A stretch of 64,000 bases of DNA from Adiantum capillus-veneris (GCA_014529385.2 CM043944.1:76651884-76715883); one strand, 5' to 3'; counted from the first letter of the stretch, positions 31,270 to 43,290 are shown. Notes: generated by a model from the sequence alone, not told the origin. A program made the numbers and translations.

Positions 31270-31916
31270 TTTTATGTTATTGCACCTATTTCTCGAATGG
31301 TTCCGTCACCTAAGGAAGAGAATTGCCTCGCGATGGATATAGGGAGTTCATTCGATTGCTGGAGAATCAAAGCTATCAATGACTCTGTCTCATTTTTGTC
31401 CCAGGTACGAGGCTTGCATTTGTGTGGGGATCAGTTGTCCCCCAAGTAAAAAAATAGGTCACCACTTCTATCAACAATGATGATTTTGTGAAATGTTGTT
31501 GGGTCGACTCCACTATTGAATGTTGTGTTTTTGAGTGAAGTTATTGGCACACCGTAAATATAAACATCACATGCAATACTAAATCTCAAGGAGAACACAT
31601 GGATAATATCAAGTGCAATACTAATAGATGATGTGTGACTATTTAATACTTGGGTCAAAATGGAGGAATGATGTTCACTGGAAGCCAAATGCGCTAAAGA
31701 AGGTGTGATGGTTGGTGTTTGCTACAGTGATACTCTCACTGCCTCTATCATAATGTTGGTGATTTTTTGTAATGACGAGCGTGACTTTATTATTCTATTG
31801 AGCACGAGGAAAACATTATTATTCCATGGGTGATCAGCAAGGAAAGCACTATCAATCTGATTTCGAATGAGCTGTTCAAAAGATGGATTATGGTTGGTTG
31901 AGGAAGCCATGTACAT
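31270..31916 (-). pseudogene. Hypothetical N-terminal ORF next to Helitron Rep
   Basis: From ATG 31916 the minus strand reads about 210 codons with a single TAG near 31722: MYMASSTNHNPSFEQLIRNQ, later VYIYGVPITSLKNTTF, and TWDKNETESLIALILQQSNE. The stop may be a decayed CAG. No family is recognised. Its position, just upstream of the Rep zinc finger, suggests it belonged to the same Helitron transcript, as an N-terminal extension or a separate gene. Confidence 0.45.
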
Positions 31917-31976
31917 ACAGTTTTTCCTCCCCTTACGCTATGCGGTGGAAGGGAGATAAGTAAATGAAACACGCAC

Positions 31977-32047
<71 letters not shown>
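31977..32047 (+). repeat. (GA)n microsatellite
   Basis: About 35 pure GA units, inserted at the end of the third RPA-like 3'-exon copy. Confidence 0.97.
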
Positions 32048-32050
<3 letters not shown>

Positions 32051-32681
32051 GAATTTACAAGATGAGTGATGGATGAAAGCAATATAATACAAAGGGTGTT
32101 CTTCAGTGTGGAGGTGATAGAGCTTCAATGTTGTAGAGGAGCACTATTTTTTCTCTTTGACAAAAGATGTGATGAGGCCTAATTTGTTGACACTGAATTT
32201 TCTAGTGCGAACAAGGGAGGCTAGTAGCTCATGTGCATCTAGCACATCAGAAGCATATAATTCAACAAAGTTTGGCAAGGTGCAATACTTTGTCGACTAT
32301 GCCACTTGTTAACGAAACATCAATTGGGGAAGGTTTGTTGGTCAAAATTTTTCCTTCAAGCTTGGGCACCAAAACAATAGTTGTAGATTTTGAGCAAATA
32401 GAGAAAAAGTCCAGTTTTTGTTGGTGGTGAAACTTAGTAGATTTGCATTGATCGTAAAAACACTCCACCAAAATTGAGTTCACATTCACAAAGTGCAGTG
32501 TGCCAGCTACCTATGTATAGGCACTTGATGAGTTAGAGGTTTCTTGAGTTATTGCGATGAAACAGGAAAAGCAATATCAATACTTACTTCTTGATTGTGA
32601 GCAACATCAAGAATATGGGGCTTATATGGTTCCTCCACAGTGCTTGAGACGAGGACTTGTGATGTGTGCTAGTATAGTAAT
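32048..32681 (-). pseudogene. RPA-like partial copy C (end of exon 3 and exon 4)
   Basis: On the minus strand, 32681-32560 matches the end of exon 3 of the gene at 33876-35924. 32515-32048 matches its exon 4 (NVNSILVECFYDQCKSTKFH, then CSKSTTIVLVPKLEGKILTN). The first zinc-ribbon pair is damaged (CYDQC in place of CGQC context is retained as D-Q-C only). The exon runs into a (GA)n run. It was formed by tandem duplication; the junction with copy B lies near 32681. Confidence 0.82.
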
Positions 32682-33745
32682 AGCTTCAATGTTGTAGAGG
32701 AGCACTAGTTTGTCTCTTCCAAAAAAGATGTGATGAGGCCTAATTCGTTGATAGTGAATTTGCTAGTGCGAACAAGGGAGGCTAGTAGCTCATGTGTGTC
32801 TAGCACATCAGAAGCATACAATTTAACAAAGTTTGCCAAGGTGAAATACTTTGACGACTATGTCACTCGTTAGCGAAACATCAATTGGGGAAGCTTTGTT
32901 GGCCAAAATTTTTCCTTCAAGCTTGGGCACCAAAACAATAGTTGTAGATTATGAGCAAATAGAGCAAAAGTCTAGGTCTTGTTGGTGGTGAAACTTAGTA
33001 GGTTTGCACTGATCGTGAAAACACTCCACCAAAATTGAGTTCACATTCACAAAGTATAGTGTGGCAGTTACCTATGTATAGGCACCTGACGAGTTAGAGG
33101 TTTCTTGAGTTATTGCGATGAAACAGGAAAAGCAAGATCAATACTTACTTCTTGATTGTGACCAACATCAAGAATATGGGGCTTATATGCTTCCTCCACG
33201 GTGCTTGAGGCGAGGACTTGTGATGTGTGCTAGTATAGTAATATCCAAGATTAAGACTGTATTGCTTCGACCTATGAAGGAACCTATGTTTTGTGCAACA
33301 AACGTAGGATGCACATCGGTTTCTAGAGCATGAAAAATAGCGTGGTAATCATCTTTACGTGCATTCACGAAGCCAAGCTGTGATGGCAAGAGAGAGAAAA
33401 TATTAGGAAGCTGCAAATCTGTAGAAGGGTGAAGATAATTAAGCCTTATAGTGGTACAGTCCTCAGCTGTTGGACGATCTACAACAACAAGATCATCTTG
33501 GGAAAGACTAGCTTTTGAAGTGTTAGCATGGCCTTGTATAACAACAAAAGCTATAGTTCCAAAGTGTATATGGGTGTCTTGTGTATGCAAGGACTATGTG
33601 TCATCCAGAAATTGATGCACTTTGCTCTCTGGGTAGAAACTAAGGCTGACTTCAAAAGGCTTTATCTTTTCTACAACCGTGGAAGCATTGAAAAATAGTA
33701 CATAAGGAGATGTGCAAGCGTCTGACTTAGTTTGTGTTAATATCG
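32682..33745 (-). pseudogene. RPA-like partial copy B (part of exon 3 and exon 4)
   Basis: On the minus strand, about 33740-33118 repeats the second OB-fold half of exon 3 (THIHFGTIAFVVIQGH, LGFVNARKDDYHAIFHALET, VAQNIGSF), with a stop near 33597. 33085-32682 repeats exon 4 with frameshifts. Its upstream edge at about 33745 abuts a 130-bp dispersed repeat related to the cluster at 36470-37640. Confidence 0.85.
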
Positions 33746-33875
33746 TGGCGTTTCCAATTTAAAAAGTGTTGATTGAGGGCACGGGAAAAGGAGAAATGCC
33801 ACTCCAAAATAGACAAAAATAGTGTAAAAATTTGAAAAAACAACGTAATTTTTTGAACTTTTCTCTTGAAATATT
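33746..33875 (-). repeat. Isolated unit of the 36-37 kb inverted-repeat family
   Basis: The plus strand contains TTAATATCGTGGCGTTTCC, GGGCACGGGAAAAGGAGAAA and CCAAAATAGACAAAAATAGT. It aligns with 36655-36785. It separates RPA copy B from the main RPA-like gene and supplies the out-of-frame end of exon 4. Confidence 0.85.
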
Positions 33876-35924
33876 GAGATGGGAATTTACAAGATCAGCA
33901 TGGATGAAAACAATATAATACAAAGGGTGTTCTTCGGCATGGAGGTGATGGAGCTTCAATGTTGTAGAGGAGCACTGCTTTGTCTCTTCGACAAAAGATG
34001 TGATGAGGCCTAATTTGTTGACAGTGAATTTCCCAGTGCGAACAAGGGAGGCTAATAGCTCACGCGCATCTAGCACATCCGAAGCATATAAGTCAACAAA
34101 GTTTTTGTCAAGATGCAATACTTTGTCAACTATGTCACCCGCTAAGGAAACATCAATTGGGGAAGCTTTGTTGGCCAAAATCTTTCCTTCAAGCTTGGGC
34201 ACCAAAACAATAGTTGTAGATTTTGAGCAAACAGAGCAAGAGTCCACTTCTTGTTGGTGGTGAATCTTAGTAGATTTGCATTGACCACAGAAACGTTCCA
34301 CCAAAATTGAGTTCATATTCACAAAGTACAGTGTCTAGTTACCTATGTAGAGGCACCTGACGAGTTAGAGCTTTCTTGAGTTATTACGACGAAAAAGGAA
34401 AAGTAAGATCAATACTTACTTCTTGGTTGTGACTAACATCAAGAATATGGGCCTTATATGCTTCCTCCAAATGGTGCTTGAGACGAGGACTTTTGACATG
34501 CGCTAGGATAGTAATATCCAAGACTGAGAGTGGATTTCTTCGACCTGTGAAGGAACCTATGTTTTGTGCAACAAACATAGGATGCACATCGGTCTCCAGA
34601 GCACGAAAAATAGCGTGGTAATCATCTTTACGTGCATTGACGAAGCTAAGCTGTGATAGCAAGAGAGCAAAAACATTAGAAAGGTGCAAATCTATAGGAA
34701 GGTGAACATAAGTAAGCGTTACAGTGGCACGGTCCTTAGCTGCTGGCCCATCTGCAACAACAAGATCACCTTGGGAAAGACCAGCTTTTGAAGTGCTAGT
34801 ATAGCCCTGTATAACAACAAAAGCTATAGTTCCAAAGTGTGTATGGGTGCCTTGTGCATGCAAGGACTGTGCCTCATCCAAAAATTGACGCACTTTGCTA
34901 TCTGGGTAGAAACTAAGGCTGACTTCAAAAGGCTTTGTTTTTTCAACAACTGTGGAAGCATTGAAAAATAGTACATGAGGAGATGTGCAACCATCTGACT
35001 TAGTTTTTTTTTTTACAGTTACATTCTCAATATGGACAAAGTCTCCTATAGTAAGGGTGTCAATGAATTGCTCAATAAATTGATCGCTAACAGCACAAGT
35101 GATGGTGTCAATGTTGACTAGATCAACTAGGTCTGCCTTTAGGTAACGCATATACTTAGCGCCTTCTGGGCTTTGTTTGTAGGTTCCATAACGGTTAAGT
35201 ATGCACCCCTCGAATGCAAAATGAGGGCAAGTTTCAGTGATGTCAACAATGCGCAATAGAGGGATCTTAGTGGGAATATAAAGCACAAGAGAAGATGAAC
35301 TAGCGGAAATTACATTCTCATGGCAACACTCAGTACCAATATGTGCTTCTAGTTTGGCACCCTTCGCAACGCTCTCTTTTTTTGCAACTACAGGCGCTGG
35401 TCCCCCCAGTAAAGGTTTGGCTGCCACAACAAAAATAAATAAATCATAAGGGTTGGATACAGCAGTAGAATATCTATGCGGTGCAAGCAAATCTTACTTA
35501 GTTCCATTGTCGCCTCGCATGTCTTGGAATGTGTACGTGCTAGTGCACCACTTTGCTCCATACGCTTGAGAGATTTGGACCCAACGCCAAGAGAAGAAGA
35601 AAAATCAACCTTAGGTAGGCTCGAAGCGCTCCTTGTGAGGAGTGGAGAAACACGATCAAGAACGAGGGCACTATCAGGTCCCAAAAAAGATGCAGCTGTA
35701 TCATGGTGCACTATCTTGTGTAACTCTGTAAAAACAAAAAGGAAAGTCACATTATTGCCAAGCATATATCAATCATTTTCTATAAGTTAGCAAGCTATTG
35801 AGTCACCATTTTCAAACTCCATTGAGCGAACATCACTAGATTCATCGCACATGGGTTCGACGTTGTCATCGTAGCCATCGTAATGTCCATCGAGTGGATT
35901 TCGCGAGGAAGAAGAGGCAGCCAT
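33876..35924 (-). CDS. RPA70-like single-strand DNA-binding protein, four-exon model
   Basis: Proposed exons on the minus strand: 35924-35807, 35725-35498, 35420-34420 and 34334 to about 33876. All introns have GT/AG ends (GTAAGA and GTAAGT donors), and the first three exons join in frame for 449 codons from ATG 35924. Exon 3 holds two OB folds like RPA1 DBD-A and DBD-B (FEGCILNRYGTYKQ, TIGDFVHIENVTVKKKTK, and FVAQNIGSFTGRRNPLSVLD, the match to the RPA motif ending in SLSVL). Exon 4 holds a zinc ribbon (FCGQCKS, then SCSVCSK about 16 residues on) as in DBD-C. The N-terminal RPA domain is absent. RPA-like genes are carried by many plant Helitrons, and a Rep remnant lies just downstream. Exon 4 has lost its true end to a repeat insertion, so function is doubtful. 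Confidence 0.8.
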
Positions 35925-36469
35925 ATTAAGAGAGGATGGTAAATAATGTTCACAGAATTATTACTTGATGTGTTCAAAAAAAGCAAAGGGTAAAGAATAT
36001 GCTTTAGCTAAAGGATGAACAAGTTCATAGAAATAATACTTCACACAGTCACAAGCATCTTAGGATCAATAAGGGAGAGGGATGTTTTTGAACTAATTTT
36101 TGAACCAACAGGACCCTTATATACTACAATCTCCCTTGCCTTTCTCAACGATTCACTGTGTCTTAAAGCTAAGCTACTATCACATCTATCAAATGGATTT
36201 GACACATCAATAGATTTGACACATTTAGACACATGCAACAAGTGACATCAAATTCAAAGGGATTAATGAACTAGTGGACAAGTGTGTGTTGGTGGTCTAG
36301 AGTTCCCACCATGCTCATGTGTTGAACACTATAGAAATAGCGAGTGAATGAGCCTAAAATTTTCTCTAGACAAACTCAGTGAAAATAAATTTGCATGTTG
36401 GAGAAAATGATTTTTCCTGAGGACTTGGTGGGAAAACGATATTCCGAAAACCAGTGGTCGTCATAAATA
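35925..36469. other. Upstream region of the RPA-like gene
   Basis: No coding feature is recognised. It holds the 5' flank of the RPA-like ATG and A/T-rich sequence. A motif TTTGACACA(T/T) repeats at about 36190 and 36215. Confidence 0.5.
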
Positions 36470-37640
36470 GTGTGTCGTTTTAATAGTGTGCCGGTTTCGA
36501 TTTCAAAAATGCCGCTCGAGGGCACGATAGTGTTTGGCAAAAGGGAAGAACGTTGCCCTAGAATAGAAAAAAAGTAGTCTTGAAATTTTGTAAAGCAGCT
36601 TAATTTTTTGAAATTCCTCTCTAATGTTCGGGGAAAATGTGGCTCGTCTTAATATCGTGCCGTTTTCAATGTTAAAACTGCCGATTCAGGGCATGGAAAA
36701 GGAGAAATGCCGTCCCAAAATAGACAAAAATAGTGTTAAATTTTTCAAAATAGCCTAATTTTCTAAAGTTTCCTCTTGAAACATGTTCGTACCATAGCCT
36801 CAACATTGCTGAGCAGTATTCGGGGAAAATGTGCCTCAGCTTAACACCATACCATTTTGAATGTCTAAAATGCCGAGAAATTTTAAAAACCAAACTGATT
36901 TTTTGATGGCTTTTTGCACTGTTTTTCTCTCTTTTGGGGTTGAGACCATTTTCAAAATTGAATACGGTATGCTATTAGGTCAAGGCACATTTCTCCCCGA
37001 CAAAATTTTTCGAGAGGAAATTTTGAAAAATTAAGTACTTTTTTTGCGTTTTTACACTTTTTTCCTCTCTTTTGAGATTGACAAAATTTTCAAAATAAAA
37101 AACGGCATCGTATTCAGTCAAGACACATTTTCCCGTATCACTACCTGCAGCGAAACACTTTCTCTCTTTCGAGGTTCACAACATTTTCGAAATCAAAAAC
37201 GGTATGCAGTGCTCGAGAAAAAACATTTTCCCAAACATGCAAAATGCCTTTCCTTATTTTTGCCAAGAGGAAAATTTAGAAAATTAGCTTACTTTTTTAG
37301 GTTTTTGCACTATGTTTCTCTATTTTGGGGCAGAATTTCTCCTTTTCCCCTTGTGCTCAACCGACATTTTGGAAATTGTAGAGATTGACAGCATTTTCGA
37401 AATCGAGAACGGCATGCAATGTTTAGGAAAAAGCGTTTTCTCAAACATACAAAATGTCTTTCCTTATTTTTGCCAAGACGAAAACTTAGAAAATTAGGTT
37501 ACTTTTTTAGCTTTTTACACTATTTTTCTCTATTTTGGGGTGGAGTTTCTCCTTTTCGCCTTGCGCTCAACCGGAATTTTGAAAATTGAAGACGGCACAA
37601 TATTAAGCTATGACACATTTTCCCCGGATACTGACGACAT
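36470..37640. repeat. Cluster of inverted copies of a ~150-bp repeat unit
   Basis: Units at 36470-36890 read forward (TAATATCGTGCCGTTTTCAA, CCAAAATAGACAAAAATAGT, GGGGAAAATGTG). Units at about 36900-37640 are in reverse complement (CACTATTTTTCTCTATTTTG, CACATTTTCCCCGG, GACGGCACAATATTAAGC). At least three forward and four reverse units are visible at clearly different divergence. The arrangement could fold as a long imperfect hairpin. One solitary unit lies at 33746-33875. Confidence 0.85.
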
Positions 37641-37978
37641 GTTATTAAATCGAGAGAAACAAGACCATCACTATTATTTTTTAATATTGGAAATGATGGC
37701 GACATAATCCATTTCACCTTGAGTTGTGTAGTTCACCACGAGCCACTGACACAAAGAGCTCTCAAAGGCCTAAGCCTTAAATAGGCTACAAATTTCCGGT
37801 TCAAATTTCTCTTGGAGGGATTTTTGTATGTTTGTGAAAATGAATCTTCTCGAACACTGAAGGGAACTGAACTCCCACTAATTTTGCTAAAATTTTGTAG
37901 GTTTTCACACTTTCAATTTAAAATTTAGAGGTAAATTGACGCGATAGCTGCAGAGCTGTGAAGAGTTCCCTTTGAGAT

Positions 37979-38161
<183 letters not shown>

Positions 38162-38337
38162 ACATTCTATTGCAGCGCTGTGGACACCCGAACTAGCCAT
38201 CACGTACTCCGACTCCATTGGCATTCAAGCGCTGGACATGTAGAAGACGGCTCTAAACACAGTCAAACTCGCGAGTCACGAGGAGTGAGGAGACAACGGC
38301 GGCACTGGGCAGCTATGGACAGACGCCTCTTTGAGAT

Positions 38338-38338
<1 letters not shown>

Positions 38339-38388
<50 letters not shown>
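38339..38388 (+). repeat. (CT)n microsatellite
   Basis: About 25 CT units preceded by CTCTTTGAGATGAT, the same lead-in as at 37965-37980. The two runs are therefore related by duplication, not independent origin. Confidence 0.96.
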
Positions 38389-38390
<2 letters not shown>

Positions 38391-38644
38391 AAGTCGGTTT
38401 CGAGCGCCTGGTCATTGACTGCAGCTATTCGAGAACGCGTCAGCTATTGGAGCACACGTCACCTGAGGACAATTGCAACTGCAGGAGTTGCATACGAAAC
38501 TTTTAGAGCTTTAAAAGCTTGTACTTCACTATGCTCCACGTGGAGGCCATACGCAATAGCACGCCCAAGCCAACCCAACACTAAGGCCATTGCTTTCGCA
38601 GGCCAAAAAAAAGGTGAAGAGGATGAGAAAGATTTTGTTTGACA

Positions 38645-38720
38645 CATAATACTCAATGCCCCTCTTTAAAAACAGAGGTACACAAATGTGAACATCCTCT
38701 CAAAAGGGCCTGAAAGAAAT
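38645..38720 (+). repeat. Dispersed repeat copy 1 (CTCAATGCCCCTCTTTAAA)
   Basis: ACTCAATGCCCCTCTTTAAA, then AGAGGTACACAAATGT, then a CCTCTCA segment. Further copies lie at 38945-39010 and 43745-43815. Confidence 0.85.
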
Positions 38721-38944
38721 CATTTCAAACAAGGTGAAAATTCACTATGGCCCACATAAGGCTATTGACAAGAATTTCCTAATAAAAAGCTTCTTTGAGA
38801 AAAATAGAAAGTGACACTATTATTTTATTTTGAAACATGCAGTGTCACAATACAATATTATGTTTCTTGAAAAAAAAGTGTAACAATGAACAATTTACAT
38901 TACAATATATTTCAAAGACATAAAAAATAATGTTTTTACACAAA

Positions 38945-39010
38945 ACTCAATGCCCCTCTTTAAAGATAGAGGTACAAAAATGTCAACACCCTCTTACAAG
39001 GACCTAGAAT
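38945..39010 (+). repeat. Dispersed repeat copy 2
   Basis: The same unit as 38645-38720 with a few substitutions (AAAGATAGAGGTACAAAAAT). It is followed, as in copy 3, by text ending in CACTAAGG and a GGCCAA or GTCAAA motif some 200-300 bp on. Confidence 0.82.
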
Positions 39011-40189
39011 TAATAATTTAAAATTATCAATAGCTTGTCATGTGGCATTAATCGACAAGCTTTTTCCAATAGTTCAGATTTGCACCCAAAAATCGACCTT
39101 TCACTAAGGACTCTTATGTAGTCCAAAAAGTTATTATCGTTAGCTTGCCATGTGCTGGCACTAATCCTCAAGCTTTATCCAATGCACTGAAAATCCAACC
39201 CTTTACTAACGGCTACTTCTATAGGCCAAACAAGGTGAAGAGACATGAAGACCTACTAAGTTAAAGGGGGGGGGGAGGAGGGGGCGAGGAAGAGTAAGTT
39301 TAAATAAGTACCTACAATCATATAGATTTTTTTTGTGTTTTAATATTAAATTATATTATCTATTTTTAAAAGTGACTCCTATTGACTCTCCTAAAAATCA
39401 AAAGCTATTCCTAATGGCTTCAAAAAAATTAAAAGATCAAAAACTCAAAGATTCCAAAAAGTTCAAAAAGCACTAGGTTTAGTGTAATATTGGTGAGATT
39501 ACACTAAACCTACATAGAAGAGTCTTATTGATATGATTCACAAATAAAAAAATAAAAAAATTAGCGATCTTACATAGCCCGAAGAAACTCTACCTACATA
39601 GAGTAGTGCAAAGAAATTTTAAAGAGAATAAAATGCTAAAAAAAAGAGAAAGGAGAAAAAATGCACTGGACCACTTCTTTTATATGGACATGAAAAGTCT
39701 TTTGAATTTCCATTTCAATGGGCTTTTTATTTCCTACTGCTTTCATTTCATGGGGCTTTTTGTTTCCTATACTTACCCTTCACTTATGCATTCGCAATGT
39801 TTTGAAAGGATTCTTAGTTTTTGTTAAGGCCTTTCAATTTCTCTCCCTTTCAACCTTTCACGGTTCATCCTAAAGTAATAGAACGGTTTTTTCTTTTTCT
39901 GAGATGGGGAAGACCTACTGGCTCTCCTAAAATAAAATACATTAATTGAAAGATGCTTTTAAGATTCCCGTTGTCTTCATCGCCTAGCCCTCACCTCCCA
40001 CTTGTGTCACCAAAAACTTCTCCCCCTTGTGCGTTTTCCTTTCCTACCTCTTGATGTGTCTTTGTGAGATAAATCTGCCTTCCTTGTGAGCTTGCACCTA
40101 AGATTTTCCTATCATTCATGGACTTGCACCTACAGAACAATCCCCCCACATCATCTCCATTATGCCAATATCGAGGAAGGACACAACAG

Positions 40190-40190
<1 letters not shown>

Positions 40191-40263
<73 letters not shown>

Positions 40264-40279
40264 AGAGAGAGAGAGAGAG
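40191..40279 (+). repeat. (TA)n(GA)n microsatellite
   Basis: About 35 TA units followed by about 9 GA units. Confidence 0.97.
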
Positions 40280-41803
40280 AAATCCCTAATTGAGAGGCAT
40301 GGCCTCCACATGGCCTGTCCCTCCCTTCTCACTCCTCTACCTCTAAATCGACTCCTCGTACATCTTCTCGTTATCTCCACTAATGTGCTTCTCGTTATCT
40401 CCACTAATGTGCCATTTTTTTATTTTCTTTCAGTCGGTACCCCTACTCACAAATGGTTTATATATTACGAAAGGGCCCCACTTAAATAATAAGATAAAAG
40501 GTGCACATTGCTCATCAACATTTTGAAACAAAATAAAATTAAATAAAAAAACATTTATAAAATAATAACAAAAGAGTATTTTAATGCTTTCGTATTATAA
40601 AAAAAGATAGGCTTAGAAAATAATAAAACATTTTAGTGAAATGATTTTTTTTTAATCCTTAAATAAAAGGATCCTTTATTAATATCTCAAACAATGTTCG
40701 AGAAAGTCTTTTTGCCTAAGCGACGAGTTTCTTCATACAAATTATGAAAACTCAAAATACTATTAGAAATTTTCAAATTTGCAAGATGGAACACTTTTTA
40801 GTATGTTTTATCGGGTTGTTTTTCCTTTACCATTCTTTGCAACCGACTAATCTTGATTTTAAACCAGCTCAAGGCTAAGCTCAGACACACCTTTGTTGAA
40901 CACTCACCTCACATCATGGAATCAAACTCTTATGACTATGTTGTTTGATCTTTTGTTCTCTAAAGTCATTTTCAAGCATGTCAAAAAGAGTAAATGCAAC
41001 TTTAGAGAATAACTTTATATCCACAAGACTTTTGAACCCCTTAGAGACACTTGTCTTCTTGTCTTCTGCAAAGAAAATTGAAGGGCCTTCACCCATTGGG
41101 GACTAAGACGTTTAGCAAGCCAAAAACATTGAGTTAATATTTCATATCATGGGATCAAACTCTTATGATTGCACTTCTTAATCTCTTGTTCTATGAGGCC
41201 TTTTTGAGAGGCCCACCAAGCATAAAAGGACATAAGATGGTCTCCCACGAATAAAGAATAGTAATGTTAAAGATGTGTGTGTGAATGTGGGTGTTTGTGA
41301 GAGAGAAAGAGATAGAGAGAGGAGAGGAGGTTTAAGAAATGAGCATAAAATGAAAGAGAATTGTCTTTGCTTTTTAAAACTTAACATTTAGCATTAAGTA
41401 AAAAGCAAGAAAATGAAGGTATCCTTTTCCAAACATCATTGCTTTATTTCCAAAATTAAATAAAAGTAGCAAGGTAAATGTTGTCACGACAAGCTGCAGT
41501 CGGTAGAGGAGCCCGCAGATGTCCTCACTCGGGTCCAAGGGACAACCCTCGATCTTAGCATTCTAGCAAGTTCAACTTTCCCACACATTATTCCACCATG
41601 AATACCCCATTCCATTTGTTGACAAGCCATCTCCTGGTGCCAAGAGAGGATCTTCATCTCTGCTCTCTGATGTTGATGGGGCTTTCTTAGAAGTAGTTGC
41701 TCACCTACAACAGATCAAGGAAACAGAGAAAGCACTGATCCAAAAAGAAAAACCTACAGTCGAAACTATCTTGAAGAATACCTTTAAGCATGATTTTTTT
41801 TTT

Positions 41804-41810
41804 TGTGTGC

Positions 41811-41873
<63 letters not shown>
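41804..41873 (+). repeat. (GT)n(GA)n microsatellite
   Basis: A T run, then about 14 GT units and about 20 GA units. Confidence 0.96.
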
Positions 41874-41875
<2 letters not shown>

Positions 41876-42958
41876 ATAGCCATTACCTAAGGGCAGAATT
41901 TGTAGCCCCATTTAGAATGAAGACTGACGTGAATTATGAGCACTGCGAAAACCCTGTAGTCAAGACTAATTTGCAGCACATGGTTCCCCGCTTCCAGGGA
42001 AAATGCTCAGGGAAGAATGCACATGCAGGGCGGAATACATGGCTTTCATACTGGGAGAGCCCAAAAATGGACGCTTTTGAAGAGAGCCAAGAAAGGGTTT
42101 TACCTCAGCAAGTGTAGGTGCACTCCTTTCTATGATCAGCATTCGTGATCGCTCAACAAAATGTGTATGGCAGGAATGTAGTGTACGGCAAAGAAGGTAC
42201 ATAAAGTGCAGTACGACTCTGGATCAGAGAATATGTGCGTTAACGACAGGGGCTCACGCTAAGCAGAGGAAAGCGCAATATGTGTTGCAACTTGCAAGTC
42301 AAGCTAACAGAGCAGTTAACGAGAGAGGAAGGACAGCATGAAAGGAAGAACGCAGAGCTTTCATGGTGACCTTGCTCACCAAATTCAAATAAAAGAACAG
42401 AGAAAAGCGCCAACCTGCTTCTCATTCTCATGTCGCCTGCATCATCGATGTCCCTCAACCTAGGAAAAATTAAGAAAGTACGCAACTTTCTTAGGCCACC
42501 CTGTGTGAACAAGCTGCACAACCACATGCGAGCTGGCGGACAACGTCAAACATTTGACAGTCATGTAAACTCGCACGCCTTCTCCACACCGTTAATGCAC
42601 TCCTCAACAGGCCTGTCCTTGTTTTCCTCCTCTATCACATCGAGTCATGTCGTCCTATAGCCCCACCTTCACACAAAGCCCTAAAAACCTATTGGCCGTC
42701 CACATAGACGCCATCCGTCAAAGGACACCTAATCCAACCCAACACTAAGGCCTTTCTTTAGCAGGCCAAAAACAAGTCTAGAGAGATTAGGATCGTGGAA
42801 GGATTGGGCCTTAGAGTAGAGTTATTTGTTTTAGGAATATAGTCTTAGATTGTACATTAAATAAAAGTGATGGTGCCCTTTTATTTGATAAGTGGATATG
42901 ACAATATGAGCAGGTAGCCAAGACTACTTTTTTACAAACCATTAATTAATTAGTTTTT

Positions 42959-42977
42959 GGGGGGGGGGGGGAGGGAA

Positions 42978-43012
<35 letters not shown>

Positions 43013-43070
43013 AAGCAAAAGGAGAAAGAGGGGGTAGGGGTAGGCTTTTGGGGGGGGGGGGGGCGGGGGG
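42959..43070 (+). repeat. Long poly-G runs
   Basis: G runs of 13, then about 34 (42978-43011), then 14 and 6, separated by short A-, T- or C-containing gaps. Such runs are rare in plant DNA, can form quadruplexes, and are prone to assembly error. Confidence 0.9.
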
Positions 43071-43104
43071 AATTTGTTCTTTTTAGTGCTTAAGGGAGCC
43101 TTAA

Positions 43105-43290
43105 GGGCAGCCAAGGCGAATAGCCTAGTGGTTAAGCTTGTCTTTTTAGTGTCTACGTGCGGAGGTCAAATCTTAGGGATTAGGGGTGCTTTTGAAGCTA
43201 ACGCGAGATGCTGAAGCATCTTGGAAAGATACTATGTATTAAAAAGTGAAAGTTGCAGCCAGTAGGAACTTTTAGATTCCTAGCAACAAT
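43105..43290 (+). mobile_element. Candidate tRNA-derived SINE
   Basis: An internal RNA polymerase III promoter is visible: A box TAGCCTAGTGGT at 43121-43132 and B box GGTCAAATCTT at 43164-43174, 31 bases apart as in tRNA genes. It follows a stem-like CCAAGGCGAA. A non-tRNA body follows, and no cloverleaf closes, so a SINE head is more likely than a tRNA gene. The 3' end is uncertain. Confidence 0.55.

Noticed and set aside
33876-35924. POT1-type telomere protein as identity of the OB-fold gene
   Set aside because: OB folds alone would allow it, but the two adjacent OB folds ending in an SLSVL-like motif plus a C-terminal zinc ribbon follow the RPA70 order, and Helitron Rep lies next to it.
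40086-40404. ORFs with long Y-I repeats
   Set aside because: They arise from the (TA)n run.
41572-41780. 70-codon open stretch that looks protein-like
   Set aside because: No domain, no start, no clear donor site, and it runs into a microsatellite. Too little to call a gene.
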